This document shows, piece after piece, positions 13,901 through 28,900 of a stretch of 52,182 nt of DNA. Under the pieces are notes generated by a model. That model did no database searches, was not told where the DNA came from, and was given only the letters and a program-made list of their open reading frames with translations. Source of the DNA: Apostichopus parvimensis (taxonomy: Eukaryota > Echinodermata > Holothuroidea > Aspidochirotida > Stichopodidae); assembly GCA_000934455.1 (NCBI GenBank), contig KN882207.1, positions 534,347-586,528 on the forward strand. The letters are read 5' to 3'. Position 1 is the stretch's first letter. Each line of letters starts with the position of its first letter. The position numbers were made by a program, and so were the translations under genes.

Positions 13901-16900
13901 AGAAATGTCTAATGCCGGTAATCTGACCTAGTTTCGAATGAGGTGTAACAGAAGTGTTAGACACCACCATCGATCCCAGAAAATACACACACAGCTTGCT
14001 ACCGTTGGTAATTAGACACTAGTGTACTGTACAGTCAGTACATACAGCTGCGGTCAATACCCACAGCACAGTGAATAAACGATACAGCGATGGACATCTC
14101 AGGTCCAGCTAAAGATAACAAGGTATCACGTTTCATTACTGTCTGCATTTTGTAGTGGCACAAACAAAACGTCACTTGCAAGCAACAGAAAGTTAACTTT
14201 TTCAGATGGCCGCACGCGGTTTGGGGCGAGTCTTCAATGCCTTTAATAAATTCAATACATTTTTTTAAGTACCAGTTAGGTTGGGTAAAGGGATCAAACT
14301 CAAAAAGCTGCTTCAAAATGCTAGTGTTTGAATTAATAAATTTCTGAGATACTGTAAATAACTTCATCATTTGATGAAGTCCAAAATGTTAATTAAGTGT
14401 TAAAGATATGGAATGTATACATGTTTGTTAGACTCTGATAGCTTTCATGTCCAACATTATGTCCAAATTGATTAAAATTTATATTTTATGAATCAAACTA
14501 TTTTCAAATGGAGCATTGCACTAACACCATACTACACTGTAGTCAATAGACTGACTGCAGATACATGTGATCAATACTGAATCACTGTTTGTTCAGTGTT
14601 TCTATTTGCTTTCATCGCATTGTTGACTTTTTTGGCTCTTACAAAAACTCTCAGCATCCTAACAGACAATACTGCAATAAATGGATTTGTTGTATATAAT
14701 TCATGCTTGAACTTGGGCAGATTTCATACACTTTCTACTTTGGTTCACTAAAACAATGTATCAACTTTCTACTGTATTTGTCATTAGATCTAGCTTGATA
14801 AAAACAACTTGTGTCTTTCATTATGTTAGACTATGAGATAACTAAATAGCAAAACTAATTTTTTGATTTCTTGCCACTTAAATTGCAATGTAGTATCTTC
14901 CCTCTGACCCAACACACACGCTCATCTCTGACTCCTCAGAAACATTCTTCCGTTATGTAAAAACCTTACTTTTAGGTTTCTCATCGCATTTAACAAGTAG
15001 CACAATTTTTTGCAATATTACTATTTATCATTTAAAGATAAAATTACCTTAAACTGAAGTCTAATTGATAGACTTATATGAATTGGAAGTTGATTTCATT
15101 TACAGGAGTGGGAGGAGGGAGGAGGAGGGGAGAGGAGAGGAGAGGAAGGAGAGGGAGAGGAAGGAGAGGGAGAGGAAGGAGAGGGAGAGGAGAGGAGAGG
15201 GAGAGGAAGGAGAGGGAGAGGAAGGAGAGAGAGGAGGAAGAGGAGAGGGAGGAGTGAGGGGAGGAGAGGAAGGAGAGAGGAAAGGGTAGAAGGAGAGGGG
15301 TTGGTCCTAGCAATTCCACTCGATATTAGGCTCAGATGGGAATGTGCATGCTATGAGTACAGCACACTTGAGAAAAACTACCGAACCATATTTCTGACAT
15401 ATTTTGCCTTGCAATGTACAACACAGAGTACATGTGTTCTTCATTAATAATTGTAATATTGTGCATGCTGATCTTAGTACCATTCTTGACAACGAATAAA
15501 ACCAGCAATGCATGCTGCTCTTGACTTTTACCAATGAAAAATTTGATGAAAGTTTATTTTGATTCCAGTTGACTTTCATGATGGAATCTACCATCCCAAA
15601 TTATGCTTGACCACATGAAAGGTAACCTTCTAAGAAATTCTACAAAATTAAAAACACGTCTGCCTGATATCCTGTGAACAATACTTTTAATACTGCTGTG
15701 GTTTCATGAAGAATGTGGTACTGTGCCTAAGACCATCAACCACAAGGGCTGGTTTGCTGTACACTGCATGTGCAACTGCAAACATAAAACAACATCGACT
15801 GGTGGCAGTGTCCGTCACCAAGTTTATATGTGAGAATGTTAAGTTTTTACTAGTGCAATATAGAGACAAAACTTTGATTCACAAACTTAAACAAATTAAA
15901 CTTTTGAGGGACTCTCTAACTACTAAAGTATGCTCCAAACTTTTTAGTAAGTTTTAGTAAGGAATATTTTAGTGGCAGTCTATAGGGTATATAATTTTTT
16001 CATCTTCACAGTCCTAGTCCGGGGATTTTTCATCCTATAGTTTCAGGAGAAGTGAATTTATGAACCTCCCGCCAACTTCATCTGATATATATTTTGAACA
16101 GTGGATGACTATGAGCGCTGTGCCGTTATCGCAGCACCTCGTTTCGGGGGCTGCAGGGACGCTATCATTAGTAAGCTACACTATAGTAAGGAAAGTTAAA
16201 ATTTCTGAAAGTAAAATAGCGATTTAGATGGAAATTTCTCCGTGTAGTTGCAAGTCGGTGAAGTTTGAAGAGTTAAAACGTTCCAAAATTCCCAACTCTA
16301 CATTATTAGACAAAAATTAATATGACCGAAAGGACTGGATACCATTTGTCACTAAAAAATTCCTTAAATTGTTGCCCCACCAGATTCACTTGTATGGCAC
16401 TAATGTTACTAACCCTGCACAATTATTCTGGGATTTAAACTGTATCACTGAAAAATATCCAACAGGTTCAATTTACAGAATCACCAGCTGATATTTAAAA
16501 TGGTAACCAAGAAAAGTACATTATATGCAAATTGGTCTTAGCCCATTGGTACTAAACTGACAATGTCTGGACCAGGTAAATATTTACTTTGTAAAAGAAT
16601 CAACATGTAATTTGTGAGACTAGTGCAATGAAGTAGCCCGGTATGGATGAACTATATACACCATTTTAATGTATATAATTAAGCTTAAGATGAACACTAT
16701 TCCCTTTATGATAGTACTCTGTTTCTAATTTTGGTTAAGTTTAGTTTAGTAGAAAGAAATGATCAGGAGGGACACTCAGGTCCCCATCAAGGACCCTTTA
16801 GGAGAGAAAATAATTCCACTAGGAAAGTCAGAGAAGTCAGTTTCTGATACTTCCACTACAGAAGCCAGAACTGGGATCAGTTGGCCAGCTCTGGCCTAAC

Positions 16901-19900
16901 CTACATCTAACACTTGATGGATCAGTTGGCCATTCTTGTAGAATCAACCAACTTTCATACTGCAATCAAATAGCCTCTATGGCACAGGGATTCTCCACAG
17001 GTCTACAGCACAACTTGTATGCACAACTAAAGATTACCTCTCCATTGTCAACCAGTCAAATCCACTCACGAACTTTGACCCTTTGCCTGTCTGTTAAACC
17101 TCTTCACAAACAATGAGCCTGAATAGCTCTGGTAGAAACTTTGTCAATACCTGTTGATAATCAGCTTTGTAATATAACAGAATTCTGTACAGGTATGTAC
17201 CAACAGTGAGATAGCAACAGTGTACAGCTTAACTGCAAACGAATGGCAGTTCTTTACCCAACCAGTTGCTTTCTGGTGACAATTGTGTTGATAACCCAAA
17301 CAAAAGTTTTAGAGGACAATGTTATTTAGTTGAAATAATTTGTTTATTAAATCCCCCCACCCCCACCCCCACCCCAAAATTATATATTAAAAAAAATAAA
17401 GTAAATGGACATTCTTTTTTAGGTTTCATATCAACAAGATATGGAATAAAGAAATTCAACCAATGTAACTGCATGTACACATTGCCCTAACTTAGAGTAT
17501 GTTCATTCTTACATGAAATGAGATGTGCCCAAGGGTGGGAGGGGGAGGAGGGACATGGAAGGGGTCTTCATGGTAAGATCTACAACACCACAGAGAAATG
17601 TCCAGTTTCATCAATTTATTTAATCATCATCAAAAAGTTTAGAAGAGAAGAACAGCCTCAGCCCAGTATTACTTATTTAATGATAGCCAGCATCCTTCAA
17701 ACCCTCACAACATAGATCTATGGAGGCGGTGTAATTAGAAACAGGAAACTGTTATCATTAACCCAAGAAAATATCTGTTCTCTTCCATCAACTATTCCTT
17801 CAGCAGAGCTGGTAGTCATGAGAACTCCAAGCTTAAGATCTTGGCCAACAGTCATCAAAGATATAATGGCCTCAGTGGGTAACCCAAACTGTTTAACTAA
17901 TTGTGTATCAATACCTACAAAACTCTTCTGACATTGAACCACAAGCAGCAATAACATACCTATTTTATTAACAACTAAATCCAACTTTCAGATAATTAAA
18001 ACTACTAAGAAAATGGCCTTTAAATGTCTCAGAAAGAATCAATAATCCCATGGAATATATTCTGTAGCACATGTGCACACTGAAAACCACACTTGTACAG
18101 ATTTCACTTTACCACACAAATTTCACATGTAAACTGTAATTGTCACTTGACAGTTGAAACCACAATAGAGTATCTTTAGAACAGTTAATAATTCAATTTT
18201 GTGTTTCATCTGAAGGGATGAAATCACTGTATACTGACCTGTTCAAGGCCAATACTTCATCTTGAACCCTCTGTTCATAAGTGTATAGTTTATCATAAAC
18301 AGGAATGACTTTAAGTAGAATTATGATTATGTAATATTAAAAAAAAAAAAAAAAAATTAAACTGAGTACTAGTAATGTTTCTATACATGTAGCTATTCTG
18401 GTTTTCCAAAAATTCAAGATAACCAATCTCAAAATATGCTTTAACTCCTTAACTTAGGCTAAATTGATGGGAACATTGGTTCCTCTGTGTAGGCTTTTAC
18501 GTTAATAACCCATTGCTTCATTTTCTTTTAATTCCATTGAAACAAAAGGGCATTCTTGGATAACAATCTACACTGTTTGTGCTGGAAAAATTTTGACATT
18601 GTAAACATTTGTCATTTTGAGGCCTGACAGTTTGGTTTTAGTCCATTGAGTTTAGTTTTGCATAGATCTGTCAAACTGACCAAATGGCCTGCATATTAGA
18701 CTTATATCATGCAGTCACTTTAGTTGATGAACCCTAGCTGTTTAAACATCTCNNNNNNNNNNNNNNNNNNNNNNNNNNNNNNNNNNNNNNNNNNNNNNNN
18801 NNNNNNNNNNNNNNNNNNNNNNNNNNNNNNNNNNNNNNNNNNNNNNNNNNNNNNNNNNNNNNNNNNNNNNNNNNNNNNNNNNNNNNNNNNNNNNNNNNNN
18901 NNNNNNNNNNNNNNNNNNNNNNNNNNNNNNNNNNNNNNNNNNNNNNNNNNNNNNNNNNNNNNNNNNNNNNNNNNNNNNNNNNNNNNNNNNNNNNNNNNNN
19001 NNNNNNNNNNNNNNNNNNNNNNNNNNNNNNNNNNNNNNNNNNNNNNNNNNNNNNNNNNNNNNNNNNNNNNNNNNNNNNNNNNNNNNNNNNNNNNNNNNNN
19101 NNNNNNNNNNNNNNNNNNNNNNNNNNNNNNNNNNNNNNNNNNNNNNNNNNNNNNNNNNNNNNNNNNNNNNNNNNNNNNNNNNNNNNNNNNNNNNNNNNNN
19201 NNNNNNNNNNNNNNNNNNNNNNNNNNNNNNNNNNNNNNNNNNNNNNNNNNNNNNNNNNNNNNNNNNNNNNNNNNNNNNNNNNNNNNNNNNNNNNNNNNNN
19301 NNNNNNNNNNNNNNNNNNNNNNNNNNNNNNNNNNNNNNNNNNNNNNNNNNNNNNNNNNNNNNNNNNNNNNNNNNNNNNNNNNNNNNNNNNNNNNNNNNNN
19401 NNNNNNNNNNNNNNNNNNNNNNNNNNNNNNNNNNNNNNNNNNNNNNNNNNNNNNNNNNNNNNNNNNNNNNNNNNNNNNNNNNNNNNNNNNNNNNNNNNNN
19501 NNATTATTTGTCAATCATCATCAACTGTATGTTTTCACATGGACTCAGAAAATGAAATCAATTTAGTTATAGTTCATTTCATGGACGAGTGGAACATACT
19601 CAACATTCCAGTCCCAACTTAGGTTTCAATTCCACAGAGTCCAATTGCAGGCAACATGACATTTAAAATTTAATTACATCATTCAAACACTGTGATTATA
19701 TTACAAGTTTCCTCCTGGCAGTACAAGTTATGTTTAAGATGACAGGACCATTGAAAACAATTTATTGAAATATCCTACACATTATTTCTAACTTGATGAG
19801 AAGTCTACATACTATTTCATACTCAGGTATTATACTGCAGAATCCTATAAAATATTCTTGAATATATGTAAATGAATTGGATTCTTTGCTAATATTTACC

Positions 19901-22900
19901 CAAGATCTCCAATACTGTACATTATTACAGTGTGATAAAATACTTGCAGATTGTATTCTTCACTCACTAATATCCATTTCAAGTACAGACCACTTGTGCA
20001 TAAATCTTCACAATTGTCAACTTTAAGAAGGTTCACATCATGTAAAATACCAACCTCACTTGAAAACGGAAATTACTGACACAAATATCTTGAAGTGAAT
20101 GCTGAAGTTGTTGGACTATATTAAATAAACCTTGTTATCTACTGCTTTGGATATTTAAGAACACACAACTTGTCATCTGCCTGTAAAATTCAGTTCAAGA
20201 AAGATCAAAGTGAATGTTATCTTAATAAGCCTTCATGGTTTTGTTTTGACTCCGTAGATACTGTACCCAAGCTACCAGATGTGATCATTTCGACAATTTG
20301 GATTATTAATAACAAAGTTGTTTTAAAATGAAGAGATACTGTAGAACCAAGAACACTTTTATTTTGTTGACCATGAAACTTTATCACATACAATCAGAGT
20401 AGGCATGCTACAGTATAAATATATATATATAATGTTAATACCCTATAGACAAATTCTTTATCTTTACATCTAGGTTACATTGGAAGAAAGGCTTTGGGCC
20501 AGAGGCATATTTATCAGTGTTTGGTGATATACTGTAGCAGGGGCTGACAATAAGAAAACAAGTTACGTAGACTGTCCTGTAAGCTGTTTTCCATGACAGC
20601 ACACCAACTACGCAGTAGTCTTGGCCAAGTCGTTTGTAATACTCTTTTTCTTGCGTTCAAACATGTATGCCTCAGAGTCCGTTTTTGCATAGCATGAATG
20701 TGCTTGCGCACTGTATTTTACATGCGAAGTTATGTCCGATACAAAACGTCTTGGACATTTCTCCAAAGAGGGGCGTGAATTTATGCAAACCACAAAATCT
20801 TTATTCATATTATCGCTATGAAATTGCATGTCATGTGGACATGATTTTTCCAAAGCAATTAGCGACCGTCTCGCAGTGTACAAACCAATCTAAGGCCAAG
20901 GGATTGTTCACTGCCGGAGGCAAGGCTTGAATAAACATTTTGGGAGAAGTGGGCCCAATTGGCAAACCTGATTGGCTTCTTCGATTTTCCGAAGCAAATC
21001 TGCCAAAATCAAGTAAACATAAGATAGTTTGGGAGATATGTGCAAGACCCTAGTATCAATCTAAATCGTTGCCGCGGGCGTTCTGTGGCAGTACAGCAAA
21101 TAGATACGGGAAAAAAGCTTTGTGAAAAAGAAAGGTACACTAGGGCTGTTCATACTAGGGTCTTAACAAGACTAATTACGTACAGTAGGTGAAGGCAAAC
21201 CTGATATTTCTTAGACAAACCTTAAAATAGAACGTTAATTATAACTGTGTTCTTGAATTTTAATGCAAACTTCTCAAACACTACCACCACTTACAATCAA
21301 TGATAACTGATTTGCATCCAAGATTTACATTTGGAATTATTCACATTAACAAGGATTTCAGCCTTTGACCTTTATTACCCTCAAGAGACCTCTTCAAAGT
21401 ACAATATAGATTCTTGTACTCACTAAGATGCATGTCATATATGAGTGCATTGGGAGTTATTGATCATGTTCACAAGGTTTTTCAGACTTTTAACATCTGT
21501 TGACCTCAAATGACTGTTGACCTATCCCAATAGCAAAGACCCATAAACTTACAACTTGGGCATTCACATACCAAGTATGTGATTCATTGAAGCTGGAATT
21601 ATTACATTTGCTTGCATAATGAGGTTTTGCCTCCTGATGACTTCAAATGACCTATGACCTCCACCAAACTACAGTACTCAAAGGACTCATTAAGAAGCAC
21701 CTTCCATCAAACTACAGTATCATGTACTCCACGATGCTATGTTTTTGTTTTTGTTGAGTAACATTGTTAACAAGGTTTTCATATTTTGGCCATTGGTTAC
21801 CTTGAATAACCTTTGACCCTGCCCGATAAACAAAGCAGCCAACACTAAGGGGAATCTTCAGAATATTACACATTCCATCTTTGAAAATTATGCAACTTAC
21901 ACTTGATGAGTTTTCAAACTTATTTTATTGTACAAGTATAAGGAGCTAGGGCATCACAAAGGGACACACGTGTATACCTGTTGACCAGTTGACCAATTGC
22001 ACTGTACAGCATATCATACGGTCCCACCTCCACCTGTTACAAAATAAACTGTTGTTTACTTCTAAACATCAGTTCAGTGAAGAATACTGTATGTCCAGTC
22101 CACGAGCCTACAACAACATGCAATGCAACTATTTAAGGTGGCTTTTCACTGAAACCTACTCAATTCAGTGAGTAAAACTCATAATCATATTGGCCAAACC
22201 AAAATTGAGATGGGGTCACACAGGGGATTAACCTTCACTGTAAAGAATTGCTGGCACCCCTGTGTTTAATTGAATACAAGATTACAAATTGAATACCCTG
22301 TTTTAGGTATTACATGTCATCTCTGATTTTTATCAGGGGACAAACTATTCTATTTTAAGAGTAAATAACAGAGCTTAAATGCTTCTACCTCGTTGACTTT
22401 TCAAGGGCCTTCTTGCATTTTTGGAGAGGAGGGGGGGGGGGAGGTGAGGGGGGATTTTAACCCACACTTTGGAATTACAAGGCTTGCAAAGTAAACATAG
22501 AAATTTAGCACATTACCCCATCTGTTCTGAGCTGGCCACAATCTTGTGGTACAATTAGGTACTCAACCAATAAGATGAAAGTTCCAGAGAAGCTACCTGA
22601 AGACACATTCTGCTTCTTTATTTACATCAAAAGTCTGAACCAGGAAAAACTATATGAGGTATAAGCTTCAAAACTTTCATCACACTAGACTTAAAAGTAG
22701 TTCAAGAAACAAGCATACTGAGGCAAAAGCCTAAATTAAACATGTATGGCAGTGTCACTTCTCAGAGTTGGTATTTACATGGTATCATAATATCCATGCC
22801 TTCCCTTAGGCTGCCTTCTCTTAGGTCAGGGAAATGCCCCCAGCTGTCAAGATAACAATTTCATTCCTTCTTTAGTAGGCTTTACCACATTTATATGTAA

Positions 22901-25900
22901 GATAGTAATCCACAACAATGTAAACTTGCAGCCTTAAGCTACAAGATTCCATCATGACATCTCACACAGACTCTTGAAAATCTACCCACTGTTTGGTTCA
23001 AGGCCAAGGAGAAAGGTTCACCTCAAGCAAGACACAACCACACAAGTCTACAGTAGCTGAAGAAAAACATAACAATTGGAGGGATCACTGAAAACAGGCT
23101 TGTGCACTTGGTTATTAACGTTCAAGTACTACAGGGAGTCCTATGTTGCGTGTACGTATTTCTCTTGCCATGATATGCCAGCCCAAGTGCCAATCTTGGT
23201 GTATTGCAGTTAAAATATCACAAAACTTGTACAAAAGTTGTACAAGATTTTGAGCAGGTAATACAGTTTGCGAGACTATAGTAGAAATTCTGACCGATGT
23301 CCACTGTAACCTCACCTACAGTAGGTACTGTACAACTTCCAACAGCTGACTATTACAGTATAATTTGATCAAAGTTTGCCTTTCCAGATAAAAATATACA
23401 GTTAAATTGACCAAAATGCATTCTTCATATTACTGCCCTTAAACATGGAAAGAAAGTTCTAACATATAGCTGTACTTTCTTGACACACTGAAATTGACCG
23501 AACCGATGAAATTGTTGCATGTAAATAATAAGGCTCATTGTTCCATCAGAAAATGTTATTCTTAGCTTTTTGAGAGAGTTTACAACTTTATCATTATTAC
23601 AACTGATGAACCTTTTCACTTACCTGTCTCCTCACAATCTTGTAATTTCAGCTCTAACTACACAATTGAACACAAACTGCAATCTTCTTTTGAGTATTGC
23701 ATTAGGAAGATTTGGTATTAAACTCCTGATAATTCCCAGCCACAATGGGAAAAAGAGAGCAACAAATAACTCCAGTTAGTACTATCCTATCTATAGAGGC
23801 CAATCACTCTGCACATAGCAGAACAACAAAAAGTCTAAACCACTTCCCTCAGTGACAATTATAACTGGTAAACATAGAATATGTTTTACACTATACATGT
23901 ACAGTACTTGAATGGTCTGTGTGCACTGTGCTGCCCATCAACTGTTTGAATGTCAAATTGTCAATCCCACATTTCATGTATGATCAAGGTAAGTCCTTTT
24001 CTGGAGAGAAAGCAAACCTCCTCTGGGCCTTCACTTTGATATGACTACATCATGTACAGTAGACATCTGAAGGTTAAGTATGAAATGATATTCATCATGG
24101 CTCTATGAAAAACTATGAGCTGTAGAATTGCTGCACTATAGCATCACTGTACGTATCGGTGCACTATAGCATCACTGTAGTATTGCTGCACTATAGCACC
24201 ATTGTAGTGTTGCAGCACTATAGCACCATTGTAGTGTTGCTGCACTATAGCACCACTGTAGTATTGCTACACTATAGCATCACTGTAGTATTGCTGCACT
24301 AGTTTTGCAATAGTATTGCTACACTGTAGGATTGCTGCACATATAGCATCTCTGACATATAGTAACGCTGCACTATAGCATCACTGTAGTATTGCTGCAC
24401 TAGTTTTGCAATAGTATTGCTACACTATAGGAACGCTGCACATATACAGTAGCATCTCTGACATACTGTATAGTAACGCTGCACTATACATCCAATGTAG
24501 CATCTCAGCAATATACCATCAATGTTACAATTTACAAATATTTGATACCACACTCACAGGTACGATGAGTAATATATCTTTCGCAGTGCTGTTGTTGTGA
24601 AAGAATTAAGATGGATCGTGTTAATCGATATAAGAATTGATAATAGACTTCTACCGTGAGCGAGGGCGCAGTGCTAAACGTTTCCAAATGTGTAGTTAGG
24701 TACTGTAGATAGGAAAGTGCAGATGTCGAGTGGGAGACAGGTAAGAGAGGAGCGAAGTAAATAATAGACTTCTACCATGAGGCTGTAGATCTATGTTTCA
24801 GAATTAAGGATAAAGAACATTGACTAAAAACTTCATAATTTCAATCGGTTTGCAATGTTTCGTGTTCAAACTCAAAAACCCTTTTTCACATTTGAATTAA
24901 TCACATGTCATATGTAAAAATCAACTTGGATAAGTTTCAAACATTATTTGTAATGAAACTAAACCAGTTAACTCTTAATGAATCACATTGCTATTGGAGC
25001 TTGGCTACTATTGAACTGCAGTAAAAAATTATCAAAATCGAGTCCCAAAAAAGCAGATTTAACAGAGAATAGCAATTGGGCAGCACACACACAGCTGCAT
25101 GACAACAGTATATTATTAAGCCAAAACAGATGATTGTGACAGCTGTTTCGTTATCATATTTTGTATGAGCCTGAATCATATATTTATGATAACGTATTCT
25201 CTTGAACCAAGTCCACTTAGGAAAGGATTGGGGCAAACTCCATGATGGCTCTATGCTGCTGGTATGTACACTCAAGGTGCACCTGTGTTGTCAATGTATA
25301 CTTTCAAAAAATATAGGATTCTTGATAATCAGTTTTACCATTGTAGCTACATGATCTACACTATTTATTGTTAAATGGATTATGGTACTAAATATTCTTT
25401 GCTTATAAAGCTCGTCTTCATTTCAATCAAATATTATCAAATCGTGAGACCGATATGGTGAGGAGACACAACGTAAGTTTGAAGTATCCCATTTTACTTC
25501 ACTGGCAAGAACTAATGTTATTTGCAAGACAAATTACTGAAAGAAGCAAATCCACAAGGTATGAGTGACATGTGTGAGTTTGATTGGTTAAATAAACATC
25601 ACCCAGTGCCCATAGTTTGGTTGTCAAGCAGACTGTGTGGGAGCATGGAGCTACAGTATAAACAGATAGCTCCATGGTGAAAGCAGGTATCATGTGTTGT
25701 CTTATTGAACTTATGACTGATAATAAATTGAGGAGACTGCGAATAAACCAGATGAGATGATTCATTTAATTTATGTCTCAAAGGAACAACCAAAATGGCC
25801 TTTACACTGTGAAAGGTTCATTTGAATCTGTTCTGCCACTACAGAGCTACTTTGTCTAGAAGCATGTTACTGTAATTCATAGCTCATAGTTAACCATTAT

Positions 25901-28900
25901 AACGGACACTATTCAAATAGTTCACCAAGACAAATTTTGTTGGAGAACCAATCTTTATGTGACAGGTCTATTTAACTGGTCGACAGATTATCGTCACATT
26001 ATTACAGATATTGCCGTATAGTCACCATATACTGCAGTGTACACATAATATAGTAATATATATACTACATTACAGCACCAAGCAATATATAGACTACAAA
26101 CTACTGTACATTTTGACGTTATATTCAATATTGACTCAGTAGCCAGAAAGATAGCTATGAGCCTCTTTCTGCCAATGGCTTTTCTCTTTAAATTATTTGT
26201 TTGCATACAGTACCAAGAGGTTATTTGTCATACTCTTATGTATGATTCCTACTGTACATGCTGCCGGCAATATTCAGTCTATGAACCAAAAATGAAACCT
26301 TTGTCAACAATTCACACAACAACTATGCACAATGCGCAGTTATCTACTTACTATGATTAACGTTGACTTGGCCTTCAGTGCCCAAATGATTACACACTAT
26401 ACAAACTGTCCAAACAACCACATCAGTACAGAAAGTCCTTCCCATAAAAGGAGAGTATAACAAAAGCAAACAATATGGTATTGTTTACACAAATAACTTA
26501 GATAATTAGTCATATTGCTATTAGTGATGATGTCATGGCAATCGTACCTTGCCTGATGTATTCAAGGTTAATTGTACTGTACTGTACAACGGCTGCATGA
26601 TTAAGGCGGTAGTCAGCTTATGCTGCTGGTAATGGTAAATGTTTACAGTATATCGAGAAATGGTTTTAACCATTGCAACCTATGAACTGAATAAATCTTG
26701 TAAAAATGGAATTTCATCACCAGGAATTATGTACACTAAAAGCAACTGAGGGCAAATGAACTTGTTAATGAAATAATGACACGTTTATGCACTGAAACTT
26801 GTTACCCAATGTGTGTAGTTTGTAAGCCATTGAAACCAGTAACCACAGTGATCATTAGCATTCTTAGTGTTCTCACTAACAATACTCGCCATACTGTACT
26901 ACATGTACCACAGCCTCTGATGCCATGTATTATGAAGATGGATCCATGGAAAGCAGAGTGTGTTTGTCAAAGATGCGGTCTAGATTCACACACAACTTAT
27001 ACAAATACACATTTGTAGTAATATTGATAAATCACAACAGACGCCTGGTTAATTGTCAAGACAATCCTGACTACTGTAGGATTAGGCCAATAACCATTCA
27101 TACTGTAGTAGCTCTGTTTAATATAACCAGTCTTATTAGTCTACCAATTGTACATCAAGTTGAAGTTGCCTTGTAAGACAATCTAAGGTAAGACAATCTA
27201 AGTACTAATTGCAACTTTGGAGGAAATGAAGAAAGAAACACACACAACCAATAATTTAACAAATATATATTCAAATGCTCATATTGTTTCTAGAGAAACT
27301 GCATTAAAGCTTCAGATGGGAGAATGTTCTGGTAACTAGATCTCTTTTGCATAATTCATGAAATCTAATACTGCAATGTGTTTCCATCCTACAAGAACAT
27401 CCATTATAAGATTTGGAAACTGGCAGTAAACAGATATAGAAATATAATGTAATGGTCTCTTCAATGGATAAGACCCCACACTTGCTTATTTAGCTACTTC
27501 CTCTACAGTACATTTAGCAATGCTTCACATATGTACAGCTCACTAAACATACACTTCTCATCTACAGTACTCTACAGTATTCTCATCAGTACAGTACTGC
27601 TCAAAAGTACAAAAGAACAGCACCACCAATCTCTTCTGCTGGCCAACAGCAATAATAATTCAAGCTAGGTAAGCCCAATCAAGGGATTGTGACAAAGCCT
27701 TTTGAACACTTTCTTTCATAAAGCAGCTCTGTTAACAAGCATACACTCTAATGAAAATAAATCAGTTAAATCATCTGCTATTCATGTGACATGGTTGAAT
27801 GGTTTTGCTCGTTAAGTTGATAAAATTACTACTAAGACTGTCCAATACTTGACCAGTAGATTTAACAACATGTATAGACTAAGTGGGTATCCTGCCAATG
27901 ATTTGAAAGAACGGGCTGCATGTACATGCTACAGTATTATCAGCTGTAGGTACACTTTTCTTGACCCGTTCACTAAACATAAACATAAACGAACACAAAT
28001 TGTACCTTATTTCGGGGCCTACTTGTTCTACTCGCCATAAACCTGCCCGTTACCTTTTTTCAATCGTTTTGCATTTCTGGTTTCATCTGTAAGCAAAATG
28101 ATGCCATACTGTATCTATACCAGTTTCCATAAATACATACTACTGTTCTTAGAACGAACTTATCACAGACTATTCACAGTTGAAATTAATACTCTTGAAA
28201 ACTAAACAGATTTGAGCAATTTTGTTTTGCAAACAGATAAATGTTCAACTGCAGGTTTTGATATGTAAGGCCTGTATTTCCACTATGTGAAAATGAGAGC
28301 ATCATATAAAACTTTAACTAGAACTGCAAGATGAAGTTTCTTACACTGAACGTCCCTGTCCTGCAGCAGTGGCTACATTCCAACCAAGTGTTTTAAGCAT
28401 GGAGGTACTGCAATGACAGTGTAATACTTCCATTATTAACAAACTCTGTACCAAGCTCACTATTAACATTAACACAACCTAAATCATGATAGTACACACT
28501 AAACATTGCAAACAGGACTGCACATGCTTTGTGTATCCATGGAGGTACTCGTTCAGTGAACTTGGAAGACAACATGGGGCAGCCATATATTACACAGTGT
28601 ACAAGTTACTGAACACCTTTCAAACAATTCTAATTTGTGATATTTGCATTTACAAGGAAAGGAACCACCTCAAGTGGCCTTTTACACACATTATTCAAAG
28701 GATCAACCTATTATCTATGATCAAATCTACCATTATTTTAATTTAAAAAAAAACTTACTTTAATCTTCCCATGGTGTCCAATAAGTTGTGTATAAGAAGA
28801 AGAAGAAGTATTCCAAATTAAAATGGCAATCCTTGAAACAAGTCTGACTTCTGTTGCACTTTTCAATTTTTTTGCAGGCTTTTAAAATACACAGTATTCC

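Noticed and set aside
15065-15319. Glu/Arg/Gly-rich and Leu/Ser/Pro-rich open frames on both strands
   Set aside because: They are translations of the polypurine tract.
18720-19566. Long open frames of 264 and 280 codons
   Set aside because: They consist almost entirely of undetermined bases.
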